Assembly (NCBI RefSeq): GCF_905220415.1
Contig: NC_059556.1
Location: forward strand, 5,220,501-5,284,500
From: Colias croceus
Taxonomy: Eukaryota; Arthropoda; Insecta; Lepidoptera; Pieridae
Length of the DNA: 64,000 nucleotides
Reading direction: 5' to 3'
Shown: positions 22,361-36,388 of the stretch, one piece after another
Layout: every line of letters begins with the position of its first letter
How positions within the stretch are numbered: position 1 is the stretch's first letter
Position numbers and translations under genes: made by a program
Notes under the pieces: generated by a model
What the model was told of the DNA's origin: nothing
Databases searched by the model: none
What the model saw: the letters and a program-made list of their open reading frames with translations, nothing else

Positions 22361-25300
22361 TATGGTTAAGTTCTTTCACCTAAGTATGTAGATCTAATGT
22401 GTGAATAAAACAAATATTTATCAGCTCCGCGTTCACATATTTTACTATCGGAGGCTGACTTAAAAAAAACTTTTATTATATTAAACAAGACCTCATATTA
22501 TAACTTCTGTGTCAGTTAATTAATATCAATGTAACGTAATATGTTAAGATTATATATATAGCACAAACCTGATTTTACAACACATACTATTTGCCTAGGT
22601 CTATTAGTCGCATACACTGCGGTTACAGAATTGACCTCGCACTACATTTAATGGCATTTCCGATTTATTAGTGACAAACGAATTTAGATAATTATGTAAT
22701 TGTTTTAATTATAGATTATGTTATATGTAATGTAATTTCATTTACAAATATTATCTTTAAATGAAAAATGTGCTTTTTTTCAACGCCTTGGACATAACGC
22801 TCGTAATATGAAATCAAATCAGAACACATATATAGGAAATTTCATTTTTTTTGATAATTCAAAATTAATAATGTTGAAACATAAAATATATGCCTACGAG
22901 CATCAGCATACGTCACTCATATTACGTTACTACAAAACACATCAGACGTTACCTTTCTTCATACCGCAAACAATAACGAAGACCTTCTGATCACATTATG
23001 AATGTGTTACGCGTGTTCTATTACCCAGTTGTGACCGTGAAGGTACGGTACGCGTCTGAGGTCAGCGGTCAGCACGAAGACAGTTGTCGGGTGCGGTTCA
23101 CCAATTATTTTAGCCATTGTAAAGTTCAATGTGCACAGATAATATCATAATAAGCATCCATCATGCAGGCCGCAGGGGAGCTAATAAATTTCAACCTCCG
23201 TAGATACAATATTCCTATTTATTAATTATTTATATCTAGATTTGTTTAAATTTTTATTCAAAGTAGTGATCTAAGAGACGAAAAAGATTGAAATAAAATA
23301 TGAGAAATGTACAGATGATAATGAGGAATCGCCTATAGGTACCTGCATAAACAATTTCACGGAATAACCTACACATATACCAATGTAAATTGCCTGGAAG
23401 AGATCACTCTTTAGTGAAAGGCCGCCCTCTGTGCTAGTCTATAGCTATAAGTTTTAATTTTAAGTAATTTGTATTATTAACTATCATAGAAAAGTGTAAT
23501 AAATAAAAATCAATAAATTATAAGAAGCTTTTTATTCACTATACTCATTCACAAACGTTATTAGCTAGTGTATCATTTCATTCACATACATGGTATTTTA
23601 ACAGTAACTATTTTCTACAATAAAAATGATTCAAAACAAACCAAAGGGTAATAAAACAATGTATTATTAATTAGACAAATTTAACACAAGGACATGGTTT
23701 TGCAATGTCTTATTGATAAATTAAGCTCTCTCTTTAATCTAGACAGCGCTCTATATGTGGGTGATTTTACTACGGTTGCGGTATCATTTGTCTTCATACA
23801 TAGGTTAGCTCTACAAAATTTTTTTTTTATGATAAAATATTGTTCGTATCGGTCACACTTTTTTTATATAACTAAACTGAATTAACTATATAAAATTCAT
23901 TTTTTAGTTATTTAATACAGTTTGCAAAAGTTCATAATATATTTATTTAAAAATATATCCACAACGACTGTTTCTTAAGTCAATATCCTGTATATCACTT
24001 ATACTATTAAACAATTCATCAAAGTTTAGCGCATTCTATTAGATCTAATCTAGCAAAGATAATTTAAAAGTATTGTTAAATGTTAAAAGTCATTATACTG
24101 AAACCAAACTGAAACACATTAGTATCTATTTGTTAGCTATTAAAAGTCATAGATATGTACCTATGCTTTCCAAAGCTTTTGGCCGATTCAACGTATAGAA
24201 AAACTACGCTAGCAACTATAAAGCTCTATCCGTTTCTACTCTGTACATACACAGTATGCCCCCACGTATAATGTCAAGGTGAAGTAGCTTATTGTTTCAA
24301 AAGGTACTTGAGCTTTACTCACCGAAACGTTTTATCATTGTGTTTTGATGTGACAGATTAGAGATTAACATGTTATAAAAAGGATTAATCTTATTGGTGT
24401 AACGTGGTGCAACATTAATGTTAAATTTTTTTTTTTAGAAACTTTTGAGAACTTTTAGAAAATATGAAATATTTCCCATGAAAAAAGGGATAAATAATAA
24501 AGATATAACACTTCGATATACTTAGATATCTAAGATTTATTACATAATATAACTGAACTGGATTAGATACATATAAATATATCGCATGCAATTTTATAAA
24601 AACTTCACTAGAAGATAGTTTTTTATATTTTTGCTACACCATCACTAATCCAACTTTTAATAATTTAGATATATTCAACTAATAAATAAATAATTAATAT
24701 CATGAAATTCGATATTGTATATATATTTTCGATTAGCTTAGAATTGGTCGTTAGCCTTCCCTTAACGTAAAAAAGAGCATTTTTACAAGATAAAATCTCA
24801 TCGACCTTGCGCTATATTTTAATTTTTTGTACTCACGACGCGCGCGAAAAAAGCGGTTTTCAAATTACATAAGGCTGTCTGATGAAACTGATAATAATTG
24901 TAAAAGGGCAATGTCACGTTACGTTAAAAGAAAACGTTAAGTATTTTTATCATTTTAATTGTAGCTTGTAAACGATCATTATGTTTAATTCATTAATTAT
25001 AACTACAACTAGCTGTTTGCACGCGGCTTTGCGTAAATATCGGAGCCGTATAACTACCTTCAAAATTTTCTTATCGACCCCTTCAAATATTTTGCAGATT
25101 TGGTATGGCAAAGGAATAATGTAAATTTTACTTAGCTAGGTACTTTTTGTTTTTAGAACAGTGCACTTAGCTTATCTTTTATAATAACGAATGTTTCGTT
25201 AGCCGTCGACACGATATTATGTTTAAAATTAATAAACATGCATGGCATAAATATGCTTTTATTAGGTCTCAAACAAAAAGATATTATTATCTCTAAAAAA

Positions 25301-26927
25301 AATATTTTTAGTTTCTTAACTTAGTTTTAGTTGTTGTTGATAATTAGATACTAATTAGTATTCCATTATTTCATAACAAACTTTTTTCTTCGTCTATACA
25401 TGGATCTTTAATATATTATGTGAGGTAATTTTTAAATTATTATGTAATATCCTCCGTTTGAACCTGGTCTAATATGTATTCCTCACACTACGCCAACATA
25501 CATTATGACTGGATTTTACCACAGATTTTACTAACTTGGTTGAATCTTCGTATCTAGGTAATGTCAGTTTAATAAGCAACATGTATTTTACTAAACGCAT
25601 GTTGTGCAAGTTGTTATTATTAAGTGATTTTAACGTAATTTACGAATGCATACAGTAATCAGTCCACATAGCAAATTAATTTTGTTTTTAATGACTCTAC
25701 ATAAATGTATCAAATTAAATTACTTTACAAGCACGTAAATTAATTATCGTTACTTTTTACATTTATCGTTACTACCAATATAAAGTCTAACTTTTCGGTA
25801 AGATAATTATTAATAGCAAAACACTTGTTTAATAAGATAGTTATTAAACATGTTAAATTATTTTTTTCAAGATTGATGCAAGGCACCACCAATCATTGCT
25901 ATCTATTTCAAATCACATCTAAGTACATAATATCAAACTTCAAGAGGCTCTATCTACCTAATACTATTACAAAATAGTAAATACCTTTAACAAAAAAATT
26001 TAAACCTAATCTTATACGACTGGTGTAAAATAATCTCCCATCCATGGTTAATCTCATTTCACGATCGTAATTAATGAGCCTAATCGAGACCACAACGTGT
26101 CATAAGTATAACGTGTGATGTTAAATGGAATGCATAATGTGTTCAGTGAACTTTACGACTGCTTTGTAGTTCGTACATGGGACTTAGTTGCACTGCAATC
26201 TACATGGACGATGATTTTGCGCCTATAGACTAGCTTTAACCGCGGCTTTGCCCGCTAGATCAAAGAAATTTCAAAAGGAATAAGATGTTTCACCGCTATA
26301 ACTAGGTACTATCCCCAGACACAAAATCATACCCGAAAATCAATGAAATTAATCTCCGTTGCAACGTAATAAAAGGCAAACCAATAAACAAATACACTTT
26401 CGCATTTTTTTTTATTTATATTGATGATAATAATTTTCAATACTTACATCAAATCACCAATAGGTAATTTATAATTTTAGTAAGGATGACAAACACAGGT
26501 ATTCTATTAAAATTAGTGCATAAAATATTTAATAATATTTTAATAAATCTCTACATGTAGAGCATAATTTTAATGTTGAAATTATTATCTCATTACGGAT
26601 AATTCGCTGAATTTTTGTGCAAGAGTCCTTCCACCCTCACAAACTTTTATGAGTATTCGTATTAGTGGGAATAATTATTATTCTTAGACCAAAAATATTA
26701 AGAACGTAGAGACAGAATAAAACCATATAGTTAATTGCATATAATTCAAAAAAAGTAAAGCATCCATAACAATGACTGACATAAAACAACTTCGATTAGG
26801 TTAACACAGTACGAGTCTCAAATTTCGGGGTTACCTGCAGGAGATTTGAGAAGCCCTAGGGCACAGACTCACGGTCATACGACGTCACCGCGCCTCTGAC
26901 GAGTGAAAGGGTGAGCCCCGCTGCCCA
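22361..26927. other. Gene-free stretch with a LINE 3' end
   Basis: Only repeat relics were recognised. A LINE 3' end is at about 23387-23525 (TGCCTGGAAGAGATCACTC, hairpin, AGGCCGCC, then an A-rich tail). Possible Helitron 3' ends (CTAG followed by CGCGGCTTTGC-like sequence) are near 25011-25035 and 26231-26250. Otherwise AT-rich. Confidence 0.45.
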
Positions 26928-26935
26928 TATATAAA
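26928..26935 (+). promoter_or_regulatory. TATA box of RR-2 cuticle gene at 26992
   Basis: TATATAAA, 64 bp upstream of the ATG, within a GC-richer proximal promoter (26860-26925). Confidence 0.65.
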
Positions 26936-26991
26936 CTGAATACGCTCCCCAATAACCATCATTCTACATCCTACAATCTCACCAACACACA

Positions 26992-27783
26992 ATGGCATTC
27001 AAGGTAATGAGCCAATGATTAACACGAGTTTTCTAAGTGGGATATCATTTAAAGCTTTTGCAATTAAATACTAATCAAGGCTAATATCTAATTTATTATC
27101 ATTTAGAAAATTATATCAAAATCTCCTTCTTTACAAAATTCAATCAATCTTATTTCAAATGTCACATCTCAGCTCTTAGTCTCAGCTGTAGAAAGTAATT
27201 AATATTAATCTAATCTAATATCGTAATGATAATGTAAATAATAATTTTATAATTATTATTCTTCTAGTTTGTCGTCCTCGCCTGCTTGGTCGCGGCTACC
27301 AGCGCTGGTTTATTACCAGCTGCACCCATCGCCTACGCCGCCGCCCCAGCTTACCACTCGGCGCCTGTATATCACGCCGCCCCCGTTGCCAAATATGCCG
27401 TTGCTCCCGTCGCCAGAGTTGAAGAATACGACGCCCATCCCCAATACAGCTTCGCGTACGACGTTCAAGACGGTTTGACCGGAGACTCCAAGAGCCAGCA
27501 CGAAACCCGTGACGGAGATGTTGTCCAAGGCTCTTACTCCGTTGTCGACCCCGATGGCACCAAGCGTACCGTTGATTACACTGCTGACCCCCACAACGGT
27601 TTCAACGCTGTCGTGCACAGGGAAGCTCTTGCCGTCAAAGCTGTCGCACCAGTTGTCGCCAAGGTAGCCGCCCCAGTTGCCTATGCCCGCCCAGTCGTCC
27701 ACGCCGCCCCAGTCGCCTACTCCGCGCCCGTAGTTCACGCTGCACCAGTTTCTTACTCCGCCCCAGCATACTACCACCATTAA
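26992..27783 (+). CDS. RR-2 cuticle protein (CPR family), two exons
   Basis: Exons 26992-27003 (MAFK) and 27268-27783, phase 0, 175 residues, 264-bp intron with a TTCTTCTAG acceptor. The signal-peptide core is FVVLACLVAATSAG. The RR-2 domain is at about residues 55-123 (EEYDAHPQYSFAYDV, GDSKSQHETRDGDVV, DGTKRTVDYTAD, GFNAVV), close to the consensus and nearly the same as the gene at 7279-7955. Flanks are YHSAPVYHAAP and VVHAAPVAYSAP repeats; the protein ends YYHH. Exon 2 is clearly more GC-rich than its surroundings, as in the other cuticle genes. Secreted chitin-binding structural protein by family. Confidence 0.94.
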
Positions 27784-28976
27784 ATACCTAGGTACCTACC
27801 AAATAGTAGAGTTAAGTGCTACTAATTGCAATGAGATCTGTTATGATAAGATACGTTAATTAAATTATTTTTCTATCTTTTTAAAAATATGCATCTTTTA
27901 TTTTATCCATTTAATAGCTATTATAAAAATTAACCACCATAGATATTATAACAAAAAAAAACAAAATAATACATACTTTTCATGTAGAACATTAAATGGC
28001 CAGCTATAATGATACAAAATGTGGATATAATATTTTTATTATAGATATTATGTCCGTCGTGCGATAGGACGAACCAAGAACTTCATATTATTATATGACT
28101 AGCCTAGTAACCTTTTCCCCGCGAGAAGTGTTAAATGGTCTCAACCTTTAACGCTAAACTCGAAGGATTTCAACTCATGCTTGGTTGAAAGCTCATATTA
28201 TGTGACCATATTGTGAACAGGTATAATTACCATTTATAAACTGAAATTAAATTGTTTTAAAACGGTTTTGGCGACATGAATTAATTGTGTGAAATTTTCT
28301 GTTTGTTCCGGCTAATTTTCGGAACGGCTGGACCGATTTTGACGGAACTTTCACAGACAGATAGCTGTTTTTATATAGAGTAACTATGGCTTAAAAAAAG
28401 GGCATTCAGACGTTTATAAAACAACTTCCGGTGATGTCGCACTTGCATTAAGCAACACATTTTAAAAATTTCTTGTAATTCAACACCTTGTATTTGGTTT
28501 TACTTTGTTTGCATTAATCATCGTGTAAATTAAAATTTTGCACTTACCACATTTAAATTTTTCGATTGAAGCCTTATGTATGAACAATAAAATTAAATTT
28601 TCTTCTTAATTCTGGATAATTTTATCTTTTTTGGCATTCAATTCTTTTTTTTATTCCATTCAAAGATCCAAGCAAAGATCTAACTATAGTAAATGTTACC
28701 ATACTGAATTGGCCTATCTTTCAGCTTAGCACACAAAAAAAATCAAGCTGCATCTACCGCAATAAGTCATGTCATGATGTCACCATAAATAAAAATCTCA
28801 TCGTACTCGGCGAAAGGTGAAAATTTAAAAAAAACGTCAAAAACTCCGAAAATATGAAAAATCGCATTACATAAAATTAATATGGGGGTGATTCGGATAT
28901 CCCTTTAGTTGGGTCTTCTACCTCCTGGCTTCAGTATATCCATACTTCTTGGACCGGACCGCCAGTCTTTAATAAT
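27784..28976. other. Intergenic, repeat fragment only
   Basis: Nothing coding. About 28295-28450 (CGGCTGGACCGATTTTGACG and downstream) resembles the interior of a common lepidopteran dispersed element, but no ends could be set. Confidence 0.4.
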
Positions 28977-29149
28977 ATAATATATAAATCTCGTGTCACA
29001 ATGTTTGTCCTCAATGGACTCCTAAACCACTTAACCGATTATAATAAAATTTGCACACCATGTGCAGTTCAATCCAACTTGAGAGATAGGATAGTTTAAA
29101 TCTCAAATCGTTTTAGAGAAAGCGGGCGAAGCCGCGGGCGGCAAGCTAG
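28977..29149 (+). mobile_element. Short Helitron-like element
   Basis: Begins TATAAATCTCGTGTCACAAT and ends GGGCGGCAAGCTAG with CTAG at 29146-29149, preceded by a GC-rich GCGAAGCCGCGGGC segment. The first part is repeated at 12165-12272. Confidence 0.7.
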
Positions 29150-29169
29150 TGTATTATAAAATTATGTAT

Positions 29170-30073
29170 GTACCTCTATTGAACTAACTGATAATGCGCA
29201 TAGAAAAATTCGTCACGGTTCGGCAACTCTCATATTCCCCGAGCCTCTGAAGATGATATGTAGGTATATAGATTGGTTAAGTGGGTTAAATGTATTTTCT
29301 TCATGCGTAGTTTATTAGAATAATGAGTTTTATTGTGATTTTATGGTAAAAGAGATAGGTAAGTAACGAAATTTGTTTCGATAATTCAATGTAAGTTAAT
29401 AGCGAGGATAAGCCACATGATTGCGAAATGCGAATATATATTTGTTGTATTGATTTACTTGGAAAATTCTATACTTAGAAGTAGAACTATTAAAGTGTCT
29501 TTCTGAAGCTGGCGTAATGATAGATGTATGGAAGGTTATATTTAAAAAAAATATTTTCAAACACTGGTTTATATTTAAATTGTAGAAATCTAATCATTAA
29601 AATCTCAGTTCAAAGGATTTACAGAATCAGGGATTATCTCTATTTCTGATATCGTAGAATGATCAGAACTTTCATTATGCTCTTATTAACTTTCACTTTC
29701 CCCACTGCTATCTGCTATTGTGTCAATAATCATTTTATCGGAAAATTCAACTTTGAAACAAAACTAAGAAGGGTATGTAACAGCAGCTCTATATAATTCC
29801 ATACAGAGATAATACGTGCAGTCACCAGCAATTTACAAAGACGACTGACGGATTTTTGAATTTTTTGACTGACAGGCTACCGTCACCTATAGCTTGAATT
29901 GTTTTCGATTGTGTATGACTCTGAATTGACTGCTATTTCTTTTGGACAAGGTGCAAGATGCAAATGCATTGTTTAGGGCACTTACGATTCAATGATTCGG
30001 GGTGATTCGGGTGTTTCTGGAAATACGATAATTAGCGAAGATCTGCATGCGCATTATAAATTTTTGAGTACTG
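29170..30073. mobile_element. Non-autonomous Tc1/mariner-like element, copy 1
   Basis: About 0.9 kb, homologous end to end with the element at 48470-49409. The right end reads ATGCGCATTATAAATTTTTG then AGTACTG and abuts TA (30074-30075). The left TIR is diverged but keeps ATAATGCGCAT. No intact ORF. Confidence 0.7.
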
Positions 30074-30572
30074 TACTTGAATTCGTGGAATTCAATCTTT
30101 ATAATATTTTTGTTTCATAAGCGCTCTAGTGCTGTAATTGGAAAACACGGTATTATTAATTAATAATAGGCTTTCACAGAACAGTAAAAACCTGTGGTGG
30201 CTATAAATAATGAAAGCTTCATATCCCTATCAAAAAGTTACAAGTGATTATGCGCCCTGATAAACGTCAAACATATTTGACAAATCACATCACACTTGTT
30301 TTTGTGAAATGTCAGTTTGTTTATGAAAAATCAACAACTTCGACATATTTTAAATTCATTTTATTTTTAACAATGAAACGAGAACAAGAATTGGTATTTA
30401 TAGAAAGAAAAATTGATTGAAATATTTTAATCTATAATATAGAATAAATAACCAACACAGTAATATTTGAACTTTGCGCCATTTCCATGTTTGTTGACGA
30501 AATAGAAACGCCGGCCCCTGCAATAATCGTCATAACTACAAGAACAGTTTATTAACTTACTAAATCTCAGAT

Positions 30573-33500
30573 ATGGTATCAACAAGAAGTGTGCGTTATA
30601 AATTCAGTGAGGGGGAACGAGTGTTATGTTATGAACCTGATCCTACGAAAGCTAAAGTTCTTTACGATTCTAAGGTTTGTTGCGACTGTATGTTTGACCA
30701 TTTAGCATTCATACAGAAGATTTATGAGTTTTTAGATCTGTAAATACCGTAAATGTATTTCTTTCACGCAGGTTTTAGAAGTAATAGAAAGCAAAGATAA
30801 ACGGGGAAAACGTAGTGTCGAATATTTAATACACTTTCAAGGTTGGAATTCGTCGTGGGATCGCTGTGTGAGCGAAGATTTTGTATTAAAAGACACTGAA
30901 GAGAACAGACAGTTGCAAAGGGATCTTGCAGAGAAATCACAACTGCAATTGTAAGTACATAATATTATAATAATTGTATAGTGTAATATTGTAGTACTGG
31001 TAGAAATTTAGATATTATAATATCTTGTTGATAAATTTATCACACACTTGAATTTACAGAGGTGCATATTTATACCGACGGGAGAGAAAAAAAGGTAGTT
31101 CTAATGCAGGATCAGTATCTACAAAGAGAGCACGACTTGGATTTAGCGATGATGGATCTTCAAGTAGTACACAGCCTGATGGTAAATACTTGTGGTCATT
31201 ATTTTGTTATGCCAATAAGAATTGTGTTAACTAACATATTACACTGTATGAAGTATAATAATATTTTAGGTAACACAAACTAAACATAAATATATTTTAA
31301 AATGCCTATTTGTCATGAAATTGATCAAATTATATATTTTGTACTTTGGCAAAGAAATTGTCAAAGACCATCTTTTTTTATTAAATTTACAGAAGGTGAA
31401 ACAGCAGCAGATACTGATACTTCCTCAGGCTCTACATCAAGTGCGCAGCCCACATCTTCTCCTGGACCACCTCATTCATGCAGGGCACAAATACCTCTAC
31501 CGCCTTCTCTCAGGTAACCATCTCTCTATCTTAGAAAAAAATGTTAATTATTATCCTTTGTAAAAAAAATAAGCAAACTTGAATACTTATTTTTATTCTT
31601 AATTCTTAATTTGAATATTTATTAGTTTCATTTTTTAAAGTATCCACATTATAAATTAATTTTCAAAATCTAGATATTGAAATTTAAATCTTTGTTTGTA
31701 TAAACTAAACAAAAAAAATGTGGTCAAGTTGTGCCTTAACCGATTTATGTGTTCCATCCTTGTCAAGGGGAGTGCTAACCGTCTCTCCTTTCAATAGACA
31801 CAATTAATAAGTAAGATAGTTGACCTTATATAGTTAGTGGGTGAAAAAAAATCTATTGCGTGATTCAGGAATGACATAAAAAACACCTATGATGTCTGAA
31901 CTGGATGATTTAAAAAGTTTTTAGGTTGTATATATTATTACCACTGTTATTTTTATTTATTTTACACTAAAAATAATATTTAATTTCAACTCTCAATAAC
32001 ATAAAATGAATTTATAAACTCTTTATATAGTACAGCGCCATCTAGTTATTGTAACCAAAGCTGCAACAGTTTCTTTCAAAGCATGTTAGAAATGAGTGTG
32101 GCTCAGATAATTTTGTATTTTTTCTACAGTAGCAAGAATTTCTAATTTATTAGCATTGTATTTCTTGATCCTAAAAGGACCGACTTTAAGGTTTCACTTT
32201 CTCTCTTTGTTTTGTTTTACTTACAGTAGATACCTACAGCATGTTTACCCGTTATTGAAAAAACAGTATGCAAATTATTACTTATTTCAAAGATTATTCT
32301 TGTATGTATTTGTTATTTTAAGAATGTTAAAATATAGGAATATATTTTGATTTCTTTAAATGTAATTATTGTATTTGATTTCTTTTAATGTACTTTAAAT
32401 GTCATTGTTGAAGTAAGGTGCATTAGTGTAATTCCGGATGACGGGGTATAAAGTATGCAATAATGTTAATTGAATAACATGACTAGTGATTGATTAAACA
32501 AATATAAATCCTATTATTAAAACCGTTTATTTTCGTGCAATAATTTATATGTTCTCAATACTCACAATAAAAAGATGCTCTGAAGTGGTAGTCACAATTT
32601 TCCAATTACCCGACATTATTCCCCTACTGCACCACAATACTGCATTACAATAATATGTATATTTAGGAAATATATTGTAATATTGTGACTGCACTATACA
32701 CATTTCCATACATATTCTTTTTTTTAGTTGATACTCGTATTTTTGTATTATTATTGCAAAGTTCGTTCGTTTATTTGTTTTGATTTCATAAAAACTACTC
32801 GTAAATTTTATAAATTCTTTAAGTGTAATTCTTTAAGTTTAACTCAACATTACCAAGTAGGTAAGAATATAAAGTGTAAGAAACCGACACAGGTTGTCTG
32901 GTTGGCTTATCTACGATATAAAAGCAATATTTACAGAAAAAACAATTTTCTTTACTGATCTTTTCTTTAAATATTTTTTTTCCAGGGACCGTTTGACGCT
33001 CGACTACCACCTAGTGGTGAAGCGCGGGCGCGTGGCCCGGCTGCCCGCGTCGCCGAGCGCGGCCGAGATACTCGAGTCCGTGGTGAAGTGGTTCGGGCGC
33101 GCCGGCGCGTGGAACCCGCCGCGCGGGAAACACGAGCCGCCGCAGAAGCCGGACATTCTAGAAGTTTCTGCAAGGTTCTAGAACATTCCATTCATTTGGA
33201 TAGTTTTATTGAATAGTTTGCGGATCGAATGAATTGATGATAATTTAAAATTCTTGTGTGTTTTTTTAGTGAGCTGTGATTCAATTATTTATGGTGGTAT
33301 AAGTGTTACTAACTTTTTAAAGCATTAAAGCTTAATCTTGCACTTTTTAATAAATAAATTATTTGATATTGCAAGTAATTCGTGTTATTACGGAAATTAC
33401 ATCATTACTCTACAGTCTACATTACACATTAGATGCGACTTTGCACTGTTAACAGTTTGTGTCAACAGTTCTATAAACTATCCCTTCTTATTTTCGCAGA

Positions 33501-35789
33501 TTAAATTTAGTCCGCGAGGTGGCAGATGGCTTAAGAGTATATTTTGACTTCATATTCCGGGGACACATGTTATACAAGCAGGAAATGGCGCAGTACCACG
33601 AGATGTGCGGGCAGTACAATGATTTGTGAGTAATGTCATATTAAATAATATAATTTTTTCAATACTTTATAATTATAAAAACAAATGAAACAAATAACAA
33701 CCAATATAGCCAGACTATAAAAAACTTGTATGTCAATGAAAACCAACCATTAAAAAGACATTTTTCCATTATTAATTATTTTCTATTTTTATTTTCAGTC
33801 CAACAGATATAAATTCAGAGGGCGAAGACCAAGAGAACCAATCACCAGATGAGGATCCAGACGATGATGAAGACGTGAAAAGCCCCCGGATTGCAGAATA
33901 TGCCCACCTTCCACCTGACCCTGAATATGATCAAGATGATGGTAAGTTTAGTAAGTAGTATCAGTTTTAATAACTATATTTTTATCATTTCAAATATTGT
34001 ATGTTATTGATCATTTGTTTTTTTTTTTTGTGTTTTGAATCTTTTAACCTAGCATATTATTATTTGTTAGTATAAACTCACGTTTACCAATCAATATATT
34101 GAAACCAAAGTGATATAAAAACCTATAACACTTCCAGAACCACTAGTAAGACGAGACAGACAATTACAACCTGATGAAATAAAAAAAGAGATAAAGGAAG
34201 AACAAATAGAGATAAAGGAAGAGATCATAGAGCCGGTAGCGGGGCCCTCGCACGACGTTGTTGTTGACGAGCCGCAACCAGCCGCTGTTGCTAGAAGGTA
34301 TAAAAAAAATAAAATTCGAAATAAAAAAAATATGGAAACAAATATTGACGTATTTTAAACAACTTAACTCACAAACACAGTCATCTGTTAAAAATGGTGA
34401 ATGAATGTCCAAACGACATATTGTAAACGTTTAGTGAAATTAACACCTTATTTCGTTGCAGTAATATTCAAACTCTATTATAAAACTCTGACTAATGGAC
34501 GCGTAGGCAGGGTTTTGTTTCAGACAATTTTTGAAGCTAATTGTGAGTCTAATTGTTTATTGTACACGATATTTTTTGATTAGGTGACAATAATTGTCTT
34601 CAACACTGGGACTGTAGTAATGTACAAAAATATGAATATAAAAAATATATTGTAGGTTACGTTCCCACAAATCAGCGGTATCGCAATCAGAAAACGAAGA
34701 GCCGGCACCTTCCACGTCTACAGCAGAACCGAAACCATTTGAGACACACTCGTCGAGGTAAGTTCCAATATTGAATTAGACGCAACTATAGAAATCCTAC
34801 CTTCATATTTTAATACATTCAACAATTTTTTGGCTAACATTTCAAATTAATTTAATTCCTTTTTGACGAGTTGTAAAAAATATATCAGTTCAAATATAAA
34901 AGTTTATGATCGATTTAATATTATTTATCAATAATAGGAAGTAATTTAATATCATTTATGTATAATATGTATAGTAAATTAATATAATTATTATATTTGA
35001 TGAAGTAAAATATATACATAAATAATTATTATAGTGTGGGTAGCAGCGGGTCGTCGACCAGCGAGTACAGAGGTGCGCGCGTACACACATACACACCTTC
35101 CACGTCTACACGCACACCACTTTCGCTACTTATGGAAAAGGTAAAATAATAAAAAAAAAATCCTGTTTTCTACGAAACAAATTTCTTATGTTGAACAACA
35201 TATTACCTACATTATCATGAAAATTCAGTTATTGTTTTATAACCATTTAAACAGAAACAAATAGAATTAATCCGTTTTAAGGGCCATATAAAAATGTTTT
35301 GGTTTTCATCAACAGGTAGCAAAGTTCGAGCTAATACCGCGAGAAGGCACCGAACATTTACCGTGCAGAGTTTACGGTGCAATACATCTAGCGAGGCTTT
35401 TTGGTAAGATACATTTTTTTAATTAAGTACATTCTTCAATTTTAACAACGATATAATAAAATTATTTAATTAACAGACATGTTTTAATATTGCATAAAAT
35501 GTACTTGTCTATCTCTTGTCTACTATAATTTTATAACCTTTTTTTTTTTCAGTTATATTACCAGTTTTCCTGAATGCAACACAGATGCCTGACATGAAGT
35601 TAAAAGTTATATTGAAATATATTGATATATTTGTCCAGTACGTATCCTCATGTTACGTAAGTTTCACTTCAACTTGTTTCTATTTTTTCGTTTTTAAAAT
35701 GTACCCTCAAATTTATTTACAGATATCTCGATGAACACAGCGAATGGTTCGGAGAAAGCTTCTATGTGCCTAATACTTTTTTGCAATAA
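30573..35789 (+). CDS. msl-3: Male-specific lethal 3 homologue (chromo-barrel and MRG domains), 13 exons
   Basis: Exons: 30573-30674, 30772-30950, 31060-31181, 31393-31513, 32986-33174, 33500-33625, 33799-33941, 34138-34297, 34656-34757, 35035-35140, 35316-35403, 35553-35637, 35723-35789. Together they give 1,590 nt, 529 residues, with every junction in frame and GT-AG. MSL3 is the chromo-barrel subunit of the MSL histone H4K16 acetyltransferase complex. The N-terminus (FSEGERVLCYEPDPTKAKVL, EYLIHFQGWNSSWDR, DTEENRQLQRDL) is the chromo barrel and is closer to MSL3 than to MRG15. The MRG domain is split: IPLPPSLRDRL...ILESVVKWF in exons 4-5, LVREVADGLRVYFDFIFRGHMLY in exon 6, and PCRVYGAIHLARLF...YLDEHSEWFGESFYV in exons 11-13. 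An acidic, low-complexity linker separates the parts, as in vertebrate MSL3. Exon 8 carries three IK(K/E)E motifs that could be SUMO sites (inference). Confidence 0.9.
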
Positions 35790-36145
35790 AATTCAAATCT
35801 ATGAGAAACAAATGAAAGAAATAACAATGTGTGCTATTGAACGTTTTAAATAAGTATAACACAAATGTACATTACCACCTATACCTCGATATTTCACATT
35901 GTTTTTAAAAGTTAAGAGCAAAAGCAATTTATCATTTTTTAATTAGATGTCTTACGTGATAAATTAAAATTATTCTAATTTAGTTTTTTAACAATTATTT
36001 TGTGTTAACGCGTGTATGGAATTTGTTGTAAATATAATTTAATTGATTGTTTGACCGAATACAAATCATGTGATTAGTGTGTAAATATAAATTACAATTA
36101 TAAGAATTATGTATGCTCCATAGTGAAGAATGACGATTTTACTTA

Positions 36146-36151
36146 AATAAA
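36146..36151 (+). terminator. Poly(A) signal of msl-3
   Basis: AATAAA about 360 bp after the stop codon, the first canonical signal downstream. Confidence 0.55.
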
Positions 36152-36378
36152 TGCTATTCGTTATAACTTATAACATTGTATTTTGTTATTGAATTTATTG
36201 TAAGTGAAATAGTACAAGATTTTACATGTGAAAAAGTTGTTTGAAAATTGAAAATTTTAATTATCAATTGAATAATGATAAAAAATAGATCTCATTCTAT
36301 GATGAATAGAATAATAAAATGATAGCTTTACAAAACAGTTGTTTCATTTCAGAATAAAACTCTTTTTTACCAAAAATA

Positions 36379-36388
36379 TTTATTTATT
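36379..36388 (-). terminator. Candidate poly(A) signals of HAT1
   Basis: Two overlapping AATAAA on the minus strand, about 1.55 kb after the HAT1 stop codon. If used, HAT1 has a long 3' UTR and its end lies about 230 bp from that of the convergent msl-3. A 118-codon minus-strand ORF at 36777-37133 would fall in this UTR; I see no family resemblance in it. Confidence 0.35.
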
